Origin: Streptomyces sp. NBC_00286
Lineage (GTDB): Bacteria; Actinomycetota; Actinomycetes; Streptomycetales; Streptomycetaceae
DNA: 64,000 bases
Assembly: GCF_036173125.1 (NCBI RefSeq)
Contig: NZ_CP108054.1
Span: forward strand, 1,550,001-1,614,000
Direction: 5' to 3'
The position numbers and the translations under genes were made by a program. Numbering within the stretch: position 1 is the first letter of the stretch; the number at the start of each line of letters is the position of its first letter. The notes beneath the pieces were generated by a model. It searched no databases, was not told where the DNA came from, and saw nothing but the letters and a program-made list of their open reading frames with translations. Of this stretch, positions 36,466-44,871 are shown piece after piece.

Positions 36466-36651
36466 TCAGGCCGTCGAGACAGACCCCACGAAGTGCGCCC
36501 ATCCCTCACGCCCGACGGCGAAGTGAGCTCGCGCCGCGTCCTTGGAGTCCCGTACGTGGATGGCCTGTTCGGTGACAGCGACCTCTACGCAGTCGTCACC
36601 CTGGCTCCCGCTGTAACTGGACTTGAACCAGGCAAGTTCCGTCGTGCTCAT
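36466..36651 (-). CDS. DUF397 protein
   Basis: 61 residues, a typical small DUF397 protein: LAWFKSSYSGSQGDDCVEVAV at the start and VRDSKD in the middle. In Streptomyces such proteins accompany WhiJ/AbaA-like helix-turn-helix regulators and act with them in development or antibiotic control. Its start overlaps the regulator's stop (ATGA), so the two are made together. Confidence 0.93.
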   Translation of the reverse strand: MSTTELAWFKSSYSGSQGDDCVEVAVTEQAIHVRDSKDAARAHFAVGREGWAHFVGSVSTA

Positions 36652-37505
36652 AGCTCTCCTCGCAGTCGCTCCAACAGGCCCCGGGAGTCTTTGGGGTTGA
36701 GGGCCTGCGAGCGCAGTGTGTCATAGCGCTGCTGGAGGAGGCTCACCTCTTTCACGTCAGCGATCAAGCGCCCGTTCTGCTGTCCCTCGCAGTACGCGAA
36801 CCGCCGCCCTTCGGCCGTCTCGGCGAGCCGCACAGGGCCATCCAGACACGAGTGCAACCCGCCTTCCAACGGCACGATTTGAAGCGTCACGTTGCGCGGA
36901 GCACTGTGCTCAAGCACGTGGTCCAACATGCCCCGCATCTGCTCCGCGTTCCCATACCGACGCCGAAAGACATGCTCCTCGACGATGAAACTGAAGGGGA
37001 CGGTCGGCCGCTCGTACAGCATCCTCTGCCGCTCCGTCCTCACCGCGAGCAAAGCCTCCAGCCGCTCGTCCGAGACCACCGGAATCGTGCCCTCGAACAC
37101 CGCCCGCGCGTACTCCTCCGACTGCAACAGCCCCGGCACCAGCCGGCACTCATACGTACACAAGCTGACCGCAATCCGCTCCAGCCGAGCCCACCGCCGG
37201 AACCACGCCGCCAGCCCCGCCTCCCCCCGCGTCAGGAATCTCGCCGACTTCCGCAACGCACCCGTGTTGCCCGTCGCCTCCTCCCCTCGCTCCACGAACG
37301 CCTCATCCGGCATCCGTCGCCCCAACTCCACGGATTCCACGGTGTGTTTGGAGAACCGGACCAGCCGCCCGAACTCGACCCGACTCAACCCGGCGTGCTC
37401 GCGCAGGGCCTGGACGACGGCTCCGAAGGTCCGCAGACTGTCGGAGGGGTCGGGCTCCCGCTCCCAGTCGGCGTCGTCAGTTGCTTCGGCGTTGTCGGTG
37501 GTCAT
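36648..37505 (-). CDS. XRE-type regulator with DUF5753 (WhiJ/Scr1-like)
   Basis: 285 residues. The N-terminal helix-turn-helix is FGAVVQALREHAGLSRVEFGRLV to SVELGRRMPDEAF, residues about 28-72; the C-terminal DUF5753 domain runs from ECRLVPGLLQSEEYARAVF to the end with a conserved CEGQQNGRLI. These regulators repress developmental or secondary genes and are modulated by a partner DUF397 protein, here the following gene. Divergently, 160 bp away, is a HATPase-type anti-sigma-like protein that completes the usual trio. Confidence 0.93.
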   Translation of the reverse strand: MTTDNAEATDDADWEREPDPSDSLRTFGAVVQALREHAGLSRVEFGRLVRFSKHTVESVELGRRMPDEAFVERGEEATGNTGALRKSARFLTRGEAGLAAWFRRWARLERIAVSLCTYECRLVPGLLQSEEYARAVFEGTIPVVSDERLEALLAVRTERQRMLYERPTVPFSFIVEEHVFRRRYGNAEQMRGMLDHVLEHSAPRNVTLQIVPLEGGLHSCLDGPVRLAETAEGRRFAYCEGQQNGRLIADVKEVSLLQQRYDTLRSQALNPKDSRGLLERLRGEL

Positions 37506-37665
37506 ACGCGGCTACCTCCAGGTGCGTTCGTGCGATGCCCCGCGATCGACGCACCCAGAGTGACGGAACGATCCGCGTACCGTCCACCGAATGTGCCCGT
37601 ACGCTGACGCACCGTACGGGGCGCGCCACTGGCACACACCCCCGCCCGGCCGCCACCGTGGCCCC

Positions 37666-38103
37666 ATGAACGCAACTACACCCCAACTGACCTCCCCCGT
37701 ACGTACGTTCGTGCAGCTCCTGTCCTCCACCCGCCGCGGAGCCCGCCTCGCCCGGCTACTCGCCGTCGAAGAACTCCGCACCTGGCCCGTATCACCGACT
37801 GTCACCGAACGCGCCGAACAGATCGTCGCCGAGCTCGCTACCAACGCCGCGCTGCACGGACGCGTACAGGGCCGGGACTTCAGGCTCACCCTCACCTTGG
37901 ACGAGGCGACAGGCGTCGTACGCATCGAGGCCACCGACACCCGCGGCGAGAAGCTGCCCGCGCCCCCTCCGGAACCCCAACCGGACGACGAATCCGGCCG
38001 CGGCCTGCTCCTGGTCGCCGCGCTGGCCGACCGCTGGGGCACAGAGCCGTATGCACCGAGCGGCAAGACCGTATGGGCCGAAGCGGGTTCCCGGCCCGGC
38101 TGA
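37666..38103 (+). CDS. HATPase-type ATP-binding protein (anti-sigma-kinase-like)
   Basis: 145 residues with the Bergerat fold of SpoIIAB/RsbW-like kinases: the N-box EQIVAELATNAALHG (about 58-72), VVRIEATDTRGEKLP, and the G-box DDESGRGLLLVAALADRWG. Hydrophobic flank regions are absent, so it is cytoplasmic. Streptomyces encode dozens beside WhiJ-type regulators; the partner is usually unknown. ATG at 37666 is the only fitting start, with no strong ribosome-binding site. Confidence 0.87.
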   Translation: MNATTPQLTSPVRTFVQLLSSTRRGARLARLLAVEELRTWPVSPTVTERAEQIVAELATNAALHGRVQGRDFRLTLTLDEATGVVRIEATDTRGEKLPAPPPEPQPDDESGRGLLLVAALADRWGTEPYAPSGKTVWAEAGSRPG

Positions 38104-38402
38104 AGTCCTCGCGCCAGCAGGTCAGTTGGGGAGACTTCCCCGGTCCGCCAAGGGTGAGCGCTGCTATGTCGTGCGCGCAGCACCCTAACAGCGGACCCAC
38201 CCCGCCGGGGCACGGGAGAACGCGGTGCTCCGTTGCCGTCCGGTGACATTCATTGCATATCTGCAGCAAGAGCGCAGAGCAACGGAAGTGCACCTTAATC
38301 AGTCTTACGAGACGTCATGACCGGAAGGTTCTTGGCGGGCCGCACGAGCGCGTCCCCTCTTTCCGCATCCGGTCGTCTCGACACACAACGCATGGGGGAA
38401 TC

Positions 38403-39008
38403 ATGAACGTCCGCATCCGCGGTACCCGGCTCGCGCTGGCCGCGCTGGCCACCGGGGCCGTACTCACCCTGACTGCCGCCCCGGCGATGGCTGCGGGCTC
38501 TCCCCGGTTCCTGGAACCGGGTGAGCTGCCGCCGCACCCGAAGTCGCCCTGGTACGCCGGTCCGGTCGTCGCCGGGCAGCCCGAGCACCCGCCGGTCTGC
38601 GTCGGGGAGTCGCTGCCGTCCATCTCCAGCCACCGTGAGTACTGGACCGAGTACGACACCAACGCGTTCCAGGTCACCGTGGTGGAGCGCAGTGAGCAGC
38701 GGGCCAAGGCGTTCGCCGCCCTGCTGCGCCAGAAGATCGCCGACTGTGCCGAGCGGCTCATGGAGGAGACTCCCGACCTCACGGCGACCGAGAAGAAGTA
38801 CGGCAAAATCGACGTCGAGGAGGGCGCGACCGTCCACGGCCTGCACACCGTCTCCGACTGGGGCTCCTCCGACGTCAGCCTTTTCTCGGTGGGCCGGGAC
38901 GGCAGGACCGTGACCTACGTCCGGTGGGCGCAGATGGGCACCTTCGAACATGCGCAGGTCGCGGACTTCAAGGCGACCACGGTGACGGCTGTCAACAAGC
39001 TCTACTGA
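38403..39008 (+). CDS. Secreted protein of unknown function
   Basis: 201 residues. A Sec signal peptide (TRLALAALATGAVLTLTAAPAMA) ends with an AMA-AG cleavage site. The mature protein of about 172 residues has two Cys (PVCVGES and IADCAERL) that could form a disulphide and a mixed alpha/beta pattern reminiscent of actinobacterial PknH-type extracellular sensor domains, though similarity is weak. Standalone, with its own terminator. No function is assigned. Confidence 0.8.
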   Translation: MNVRIRGTRLALAALATGAVLTLTAAPAMAAGSPRFLEPGELPPHPKSPWYAGPVVAGQPEHPPVCVGESLPSISSHREYWTEYDTNAFQVTVVERSEQRAKAFAALLRQKIADCAERLMEETPDLTATEKKYGKIDVEEGATVHGLHTVSDWGSSDVSLFSVGRDGRTVTYVRWAQMGTFEHAQVADFKATTVTAVNKLY

Positions 39009-39017
39009 GCCCTGCCC

Positions 39018-39053
39018 GAGCCGCCCGTCCTGCAGAGGCGGGACGGGCGGCTC
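39018..39053 (+). terminator. Hairpin terminator after the secreted-protein gene
   Basis: GAGCCGCCCGTCC (39018-39030) and GGACGGGCGGCTC (39041-39053) form a perfect 13-bp stem with a 10-base loop, 10 bp past the stop codon. Confidence 0.8.
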
Positions 39054-39130
39054 CACCCGGCCGTCCCGAGCACCAACTGGGCGGAGACCGATTGCTTCCC
39101 ACTGCCCATAGAGCGCCCAGGTGAGCTCAC

Positions 39131-39480
39131 TCAGCCTGCTTCGCCCAGGCCCCGGGGTTTCCTGCTGGGGTGTTTGGCGCGGTGGGGTCCGGCGATGGTG
39201 CGGGTGTCGGCGTAGGTCCAGATGTCGGCGCGGCGGTACCAGCGCCGCAGGCGGCCGCTGGGGAGTTGCTCCTCTTCGACCGCGGCTGGGGCCAGCCGCG
39301 CGGCATGCGCTTGGGATGGTGGGCGATGCTGACGGGTGTGACGCCGAGGACGCGGGCGGCTTCTGCCAGGGTCAGTAGGTCGTCGGGGTTCCCGCTGCGG
39401 TCGACGTGGATCTCGCGTCGCTGGGAATTCGGCTCGGGTCTGCCGGACTTTCCCCGGACGCCGTTGGCGGAGCACTTCCG
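39131..39480 (-). pseudogene. Frameshifted DNA-binding (excisionase/AlpA-like) gene
   Basis: One frame reads DRSGNPDDLLTLAEAARVLGVTPVSIAHHPKRMPRGWPQ, an excisionase/MerR-like helix-turn-helix with wing. The continuation VEEEQLPSGRLRRWYRRADIWTYADTR, including the RWYRRADIW motif typical of such proteins, is in a different frame. One base has been lost near 39290. Neither frame alone gives a complete protein. It could be a real decay or a sequencing error. The upstream boundary is not certain. Confidence 0.55.
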
Positions 39481-39563
39481 GAAGTGGGATGCGGGACAGT
39501 GAGGACCGTAGGCCCACGATCTTGGCGAGCCAACCGAATACCGCTCCTGCGTCGGCGTACGCC

Positions 39564-40571
39564 TCAGCGCTTCCGGGAGCGGGTGTGGGTGTGCGGGTGC
39601 GGAATGTGGTGTGGTTCGTGGAGGTACCAGTAGCGGCCGACCAGGGCGCCGCCGAAGACGACGAAGCCGACGCCTACCAGCCAGGACGTCACTATCAGGA
39701 CGGTGCCGACCGCGCCGTACGAGACCGCGTTGCTGACGATGAGCGGGGAGAAGACCAGGGAGGAGAACACTCGCAGGCCGCCCAGGCCCGCCATCGTGGC
39801 GATGGCGCCAGGCAGGAGGGCGCGCCAGGGGACGCGTCCGCCCAGCAGGAAACGCTGGCCCCACCAGAAGAAGAGCACGCCTAGCAGCGAGGACAGTCCG
39901 ATACGGGCCCATGTGCCCAGGGCTCCCGGGCCCAGGATGGTCGCGCTCTGCGCCACGGCGAAGAGGTAGGCCGTCAGCGCGGCGAGCCATGCCACGCGTC
40001 GCCATACGGTGTGCCAGCGTCCGGCCGCCAGGCCCCACACCTTCTCGTAACCGGTCTGGACGCTGCCCGCGAACGGTACGCCGAAGAGTGCGAGCAGCAC
40101 CACGCTCAGAACGCTGGTCGTGCTCAGGACCCTGCCGGGTGCGGAGAAGAGGTCCTGTACGGCGTCGGAGGGGCGGCCGGACAGTCCCATGCCGTCCACG
40201 ACCCAGGTGGCGAAGCCGTGCTCCTGGATGGGGGCGGCCGCCGCGACCACGATCAGCAGCGGGGCGATGGTCACCAGTCCCAGGGCCGCGAAGCCCATGG
40301 CCCGGTGCATGAGTTCCACTTCTCTGCCGCGCTGCCATACGCGCGTACTCCTGATGTGGAGGAAGCGGCCCAGTTCCCGCCTCCGGTGCCCACGGGTGCG
40401 TACAGGTTCTACGCGTTCTACGGGTTCCACGAATTCCGGTTCTGCGGGTTCTACGGGTACCGCGGGTTCTACGGGCTCGCCCGGCCGGTCATGCCCGCCG
40501 CTCCGTTCCTCGCCGGAAGGGCCGCCGCTCCGGCAGACCAGGCGCAGTGGTGACACGGCCCCGTAACGCAT
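39564..40571 (-). CDS. YihY/BrkB-family membrane protein
   Basis: 335 residues. Six hydrophobic helices (AALGLVTIAPLLIVVAAAAP, SVLSVVLLALFGVPFAG, VAWLAALTAYLFAVAQSA, LSSLLGVLFFWWGQRFLLGG, VSYGAVGTVLIVTSWLVGVGFVVFGG) match the YihY/BrkB family, once misnamed ribonuclease BN; function is unknown. The cytoplasmic N-terminus is a low-complexity Pro/Glu/Val stretch (residues about 32-57, EPVEPAVPVEPAEPEFVEPV) coded by near repeats at 40395-40480. GAGGTGA precedes the ATG at 40571. The C-terminus ends in a His-rich tail HEPHHIPHPHTHT. Confidence 0.85.
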   Translation of the reverse strand: MRYGAVSPLRLVCRSGGPSGEERSGGHDRPGEPVEPAVPVEPAEPEFVEPVERVEPVRTRGHRRRELGRFLHIRSTRVWQRGREVELMHRAMGFAALGLVTIAPLLIVVAAAAPIQEHGFATWVVDGMGLSGRPSDAVQDLFSAPGRVLSTTSVLSVVLLALFGVPFAGSVQTGYEKVWGLAAGRWHTVWRRVAWLAALTAYLFAVAQSATILGPGALGTWARIGLSSLLGVLFFWWGQRFLLGGRVPWRALLPGAIATMAGLGGLRVFSSLVFSPLIVSNAVSYGAVGTVLIVTSWLVGVGFVVFGGALVGRYWYLHEPHHIPHPHTHTRSRKR

Positions 40572-40837
40572 CCGTGGTCACCTCGTCCTGTTCCCTTGCA
40601 CGGGCGTCTTGGCCCGTTCCCGCACCGTCGGGCCCGTGCAGCGCGAGTGGCTGATTCCAGCGTGCCCCGCCCGCTCCGGATGTGCGACCGGCCCCCGGGC
40701 ACAGCGTTGCTCTCGTCCTCTCAGGTACGGCTTCGCACGGCCTGCCGGCGCGTAACGGGCGTCGAGTTTCTGTTATCGGCCGCCGCCCTCTCACGTCTCC
40801 TGTGCGTCCCCCCACCGCGACGACAAGGAATGCCCAC

Positions 40838-42346
40838 GTGAACGTGACACCCCCCATCAGCCGCCGGAGCGTGCTGAAAGCCACGGGCACGGCAGTCGGG
40901 GCCGTCGCCATCGGTACGACCCTCGCCCCGACTCCCGCCGGCGCGGCGGGCGCCGCCGCCTTCGCTCACCCGGGCCTGCTGCACACCCGCGCCGACCTGG
41001 ACCGTATGGCGGCCAAGGTGAAGGCGGGCGCCGAACCGTACACGGCCGGCTTCGCCAAGCTGACCGCCAACCGGCACGCGCAGAGCAGCTGGGTGGCCAA
41101 CCCCCAGACCGTCGTGTACCGGGGGCAGAACAGCCCCAGTCCCCAGAACTACTGGATCCTCTACAGGGACATCCACGCCGCCTACCAGAACGCCCTGCGC
41201 TACCACGTCAGCGGCGACACCGCGTACGCCGACACCGCCGTGGCGATCCTCAACGCCTGGTCGGCGAAGCTGACGAGAATCGACGGCGACGCCGACCGGT
41301 TCCTGGCCGCCGGAATCTACGGCTATCAGGCCGCCAACGCCGCTGAACTCGTTCGCGACCACGACGACTTCGAACTCGAAAGATTCCAGAAGACGATGCT
41401 CGACGTCTTCTGCAAGGTGAGTCAGGCATTCATCGTCGACCACAACGGCACCTACCCCAAGCACTACTGGGCCAACTGGGACCTCTGCAATCTCGCCTGC
41501 GTGATGGCCACCGGCATCTTCTGCGACGACCGGGCCAGGTTCGAGCAGGCCGTCGAGTACTTCAAGAACGGCGATGGCCTGGCCGCGGTCAGGAACGCCA
41601 TCCCGGTCGTGCACGACGACGGGCTCGCCGAGTGGCATGAGGCCGGGCGCGACCAGCCGCACTCGCTGATGGGCGTCGGGCTGATGGCCACCGTCTGCGA
41701 GATGGCCTGGAACCAGGGCATCGACCTGTACGGCTACGACGACAACCGCTTCCTCAAGGGCGCTCAGTACGTGGCCAAGTGGAGCCTGGGGGGTGATGTG
41801 CCGTACACGCCCAGCACCCGCGAGAGGGGCTCGATGGTCCGCCGGTCGGTGCCCGAGACCACTTCACAGGTGGCCCCCGCCGACCCGGCCATGACGCGGC
41901 CGGTCTGGGCCATGATCGCCAACCACTACACCAAGCGGCGGGGACTGTCCGCCACGTACGTCACCCAGGCCGCCGCCAAGGTCGCGCCCGAAGGCGGGGG
42001 TGGGGACTACGGATGGAACAGCGGAGGATTCGACCAATTGGGTTTCGGCACACTGGCGTTCACGCGGGACAGGGCCGCGGATACGGCGGCTTCGCCCGGG
42101 TCGGCTGCGGCTGACTCCGGCGGGGCGGGCGAGGGGTCGGGCCCCGGTGCCGGCTCGGGCTCCGGTGCGTCCCCGCAGGGTGGGACGCCGTCCACGTCCG
42201 CCTCCCCGGCGGCGGATGGTGATCTCGCCGCGACCGGGTCCGACGACATAGTCGGCTGGACCGCCGCGGCGGGTGTCACGGCGATCGCCGGCGGACTGCT
42301 GTTCCTGCGCCGCCGCGACCGGATACGGCGCGACGGCAGGCAGTAG
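40838..42346 (+). CDS. Tat-exported, sortase-anchored alginate-lyase-like polysaccharide lyase
   Basis: 502 residues. The start is GTG 40838 with AAGGAA upstream, followed by a twin-arginine signal (SRRSVLKATGTAVGAVAIG). The catalytic domain of about 360 residues is an alginate-lyase-family (alpha/alpha barrel) fold: HPGLLHTRADLDRMAAKVKAG, RYHVSGDTAYADTAVAILNAW, NWDLCNLACVMATGIF, DDGLAEWHEAGRDQPHS with likely catalytic His/Tyr/Asn. A Ser/Gly-rich linker leads to the sortase signal LAATG, a hydrophobic segment and positive tail RRRDRIRRDG. It would cleave uronic-acid-type polysaccharides on the cell surface. The stop codon lies inside the first 32-bp repeat unit. Confidence 0.88.
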   Translation: MNVTPPISRRSVLKATGTAVGAVAIGTTLAPTPAGAAGAAAFAHPGLLHTRADLDRMAAKVKAGAEPYTAGFAKLTANRHAQSSWVANPQTVVYRGQNSPSPQNYWILYRDIHAAYQNALRYHVSGDTAYADTAVAILNAWSAKLTRIDGDADRFLAAGIYGYQAANAAELVRDHDDFELERFQKTMLDVFCKVSQAFIVDHNGTYPKHYWANWDLCNLACVMATGIFCDDRARFEQAVEYFKNGDGLAAVRNAIPVVHDDGLAEWHEAGRDQPHSLMGVGLMATVCEMAWNQGIDLYGYDDNRFLKGAQYVAKWSLGGDVPYTPSTRERGSMVRRSVPETTSQVAPADPAMTRPVWAMIANHYTKRRGLSATYVTQAAAKVAPEGGGGDYGWNSGGFDQLGFGTLAFTRDRAADTAASPGSAAADSGGAGEGSGPGAGSGSGASPQGGTPSTSASPAADGDLAATGSDDIVGWTAAAGVTAIAGGLLFLRRRDRIRRDGRQ

Positions 42347-42581
42347 TCGGCCGACCGGGTCCCAGCGCCACGCAGTAGTCGGCCGACCCGGTCCCAGCGC
42401 CACGCAGTAGTCGGCCGACCCGGTCCCAGCGCCACGCAGTAGTCGGCCGACCCGGTCCCAGCGCCACGCAGTAGTCGGCCGACCCGGTCCCAGCGCCACG
42501 CAGTAGTCGGCCGACCCGGTCCCAGCGCCACGCAGTAGTCGGCCGACCCGGTCCCAGCGCCACGCAGTAGTCGGCCGACCA
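42340..42581. repeat. 32-bp tandem array of palindromes (seven full units plus part)
   Basis: Units start at 42340, 42372, 42404, 42436, 42468, 42500, 42532 and 42564, an exact 32-bp spacing. Each unit contains the palindrome GTCGGCCGAC, so eight occur. The first unit overlaps the lyase stop codon (its TAG). The last loses identity after about 18 bp. There are no spacers, so this is not a CRISPR array. A second small direct repeat (TAACCGGTCGCTG, twice) follows at 42643-42670. Confidence 0.97.
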
Positions 42582-42674
42582 GGCCCGGTGGCCCCACTGC
42601 CCGCGGCCGGGCAGGCGGCACCGGCTGCCCGGCCGTACGCAGTAACCGGTCGCTGTAACCGGTCGCTGCGCGTG

Positions 42675-44216
42675 TCAGCCCCGGGGACCGACTACGAGGA
42701 AGGAGCGGCTGGCTCGGTATGCGGCGGTGTTCTCGGCGGGGTCGAGCCAGAGTTGGAGGTTGTCCCGGTGGCGAAGGTAGCGGCCTGGGTAGTTGTACGA
42801 CTCCAGGGAGAGTGACCCGGTGGCGGTACCGGAGCGGGGGCAGAAGGTGGCGTCCTTCTGGAAGAGGGCGGATCCGTCGTGGGTGTCCACCTTGATGCGG
42901 AAGGCGTAGTGCCGCAGGTATCGGCCCTTGGCGTCCCTGAGTGAGTAGCAGTCCGGGTCGGCGAGACCGGGGACGAACCTGAAAGTGGCGTTCTGTCGGG
43001 TGACTGTGGAGCTGGTGGAGCCGACCGGAGTCAGGACACCGAAGCGGGCGGCGGCCTGGCTGACGTAGTGGCCGGGGACGTCGACCGACCGCAGGGCATG
43101 GCGCCCCGACAACCGCGCGGCGGCCGATGGAGTCGGGGTGGGCGAGGCCTGCGCCGCAGGTGAGGCGGACACGCTCGGGGCCGACGGGGCAGGAGGGGAC
43201 TGCGGGGCCGCTGCGGCGGGTCGCGGGGCCGGCTCGTCCGATCGCGTGCCCGCGTACCAGGCCACCGCTGCGGCCGTGACCACCACCGCACCCGCGGTCG
43301 CCGCAGCCACCGGCTTGGCAGTCAGCTTGCCGAGGTGGCGCGCCACCCGCCCGGCGCCGCCCGCCGCCTCCGCGCCCGCGCCGGCCGTCGCCCCGCTCGA
43401 GCCTGCCGTCAGCGCCTTGGTCAGCACCAGCCCGGTCAGGCCGATCGGTACGGGCACCAGTGCGAAGCCGCCCAGCAGCCTCTGCGCAGGTATCAGGTCG
43501 GAGCCACGGGACAGGCACTGCGGGCAGTCGCGGACGTGACGTGCCAGCCGCTTGCGCCACAGTGCGGCCGGCCGCCCGTCCCACGAGGTGAGCGTGGCCG
43601 CCAGTTCCGGGCAGCGTGGCGCGGCGGCCACGGCCCGTACCACGGCGCGGGCGGTCTCCAGCCGTTCCTTGATCCGTTGGACGCGCACCGCGGCATGCTG
43701 GGGGGTGAGGCCGCAGGCCGCCGCCAATTCGCCGCGGGTCAGTTCACCGCCGGCCTCCATCCACCACAGCGCGAGCACCTCGCGTTCCTCGTCCTCCAGC
43801 CAGCGGGTCGCCTCCACCACTTCGCGACGCTGGCCCGACAGCGTCAGCCGGAGGATCGCCAGGTCGGCGAAGTCGGCCTGCGGATCCGCCTCATGGACGG
43901 TCTCCTCCAGTGGTGCCGCGACCGGCCGGCTCTGCCGGCTGCGCCACCGGTCGCGGACCTGCCGTACAGCGATCGCGACCAGCCACGAGCGGAACCGGTC
44001 CGGTCGTTCCAACCCGGGCAACCCGTTCAGGACGCGCAGCATCGTCTCCTGGACCACATCGTCGACGTCGCTGTGTCCGTCCAACGCTCGCCCGACGATG
44101 TTGTAGACCAGCGGCAGACTGTCCCGTACCAGCTGCTCCGAAGCCTGCCGGTCCCCGGCCCGCGCAGCCACGACGACAGCCACGTCCGGCCGCTGCTGCA
44201 CGTCCTGCGAAGCCAC
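42675..44216 (-). CDS. ECF sigma factor fused to anti-sigma zinc motif, membrane helix and AbfB domain
   Basis: 513 residues from GTG 44216 (GGGGGA upstream). In order: sigma region 2 (LVRDSLPLVYNIVG, DVDDVVQETMLRVL, FRSWLVAIAVRQVRDRWR; about 22-98), sigma region 4 (EREVLALWWMEAGG, LTRGELAAACGLTPQHAAVRVQRIK; about 143-185), a zinc anti-sigma motif HVRDCPQC near 225, hydrophobic segments with a clear membrane helix AATAGAVVVTAAAVAWYAG near 300, a Pro/Ser/Ala-rich linker, and a C-terminal AbfB sugar-binding domain (LESYNYPGRYLRHRDN; about 370-513). One protein thus combines sigma factor, its tether and an outside carbohydrate sensor. It should respond to arabinose-type or similar polymers. Its convergent neighbour is a surface polysaccharide lyase. 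Confidence 0.9.
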   Translation of the reverse strand: MASQDVQQRPDVAVVVAARAGDRQASEQLVRDSLPLVYNIVGRALDGHSDVDDVVQETMLRVLNGLPGLERPDRFRSWLVAIAVRQVRDRWRSRQSRPVAAPLEETVHEADPQADFADLAILRLTLSGQRREVVEATRWLEDEEREVLALWWMEAGGELTRGELAAACGLTPQHAAVRVQRIKERLETARAVVRAVAAAPRCPELAATLTSWDGRPAALWRKRLARHVRDCPQCLSRGSDLIPAQRLLGGFALVPVPIGLTGLVLTKALTAGSSGATAGAGAEAAGGAGRVARHLGKLTAKPVAAATAGAVVVTAAAVAWYAGTRSDEPAPRPAAAAPQSPPAPSAPSVSASPAAQASPTPTPSAAARLSGRHALRSVDVPGHYVSQAAARFGVLTPVGSTSSTVTRQNATFRFVPGLADPDCYSLRDAKGRYLRHYAFRIKVDTHDGSALFQKDATFCPRSGTATGSLSLESYNYPGRYLRHRDNLQLWLDPAENTAAYRASRSFLVVGPRG

Positions 44217-44285
44217 CCGTCCCCCTGTCTCATCGCCGCGCCGATGTGTCCAGGGGCGACAGTGTGCCAGGAGCGAAGCCGGGGG

Positions 44286-44776
44286 ACTCCCGTGGGTCGC
44301 ACATGCGGTTGCCCCCTGGCCGCAGGAAGAAGCACATCGAGCCGACGTCTTCGCCGGTTCCTCCGCCCTTCGGGCTGCCGCCCGCCGGGTGTGGACCCAG
44401 ACCCGCCCCCAGGACACCCGGAACCTGACCGACCTCGCCCTGGCGCAGGACCCCGTCTCCGCCGACAACCTGGCGGGCTGAACTCCCCACCCGCGACATC
44501 CCCGACCGCATACGGGCCTTCCGCCGGATCATCGTGGTGCACGACGGCCAGGGCGAACCGCTGGACACGAGCCCCGGGGGACGCGCGAAACGCCGGACGC
44601 TCGACCGCTACTTCCACGAGTGCGGCACCACCACCGTGGACGGCGCGCGCGTCACCGTCCACGTGCGCGGCGAGGCGCCTTGCTCCTGGTTCACCGCCCG
44701 CCTACGGCCGCCATCACCCGCGCCCGTTCCGATACGGAGGCGGAAGTTCACACTACAAATGTGCAAATTCCCTTGA
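44286..44776 (+). pseudogene. Decayed coding sequence, family not recognised
   Basis: Two adjoining stretches of coding-like sequence lie on the plus strand in different frames: EAHRADVFAGSSALRAAARR then VWTQTRPQDTRNLTDLALAQDPVSADNLAG and a stop near 44480, then ELPTRDIPDRIRAFRRIIVVHDGQGEP through TVDGARVTVHVRGEAPCSWF. Third-codon GC is high in both. A frameshift near 44475 would join them. No start codon is clear and no family is recognised. Confidence 0.35.
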
Positions 44777-44871
44777 TTACTCGTTCCCCCGGAACAGCCC
44801 TGCGCGCCCGGACGTCTTATGAGTCAAGAGTGCACACACGCACAACTCACGGGGAATACGGGGGTATTCGC

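Noticed and set aside
42340..42581. CRISPR-like array
   Set aside because: Units are directly joined with no spacers; it is a simple tandem repeat.
42007..43584. Long minus-strand reading frame across the 32-bp repeat
   Set aside because: A 32-bp repeat keeps several frames open by chance; the peptide is repetitive and antisense to the lyase and out of frame with the sigma gene.
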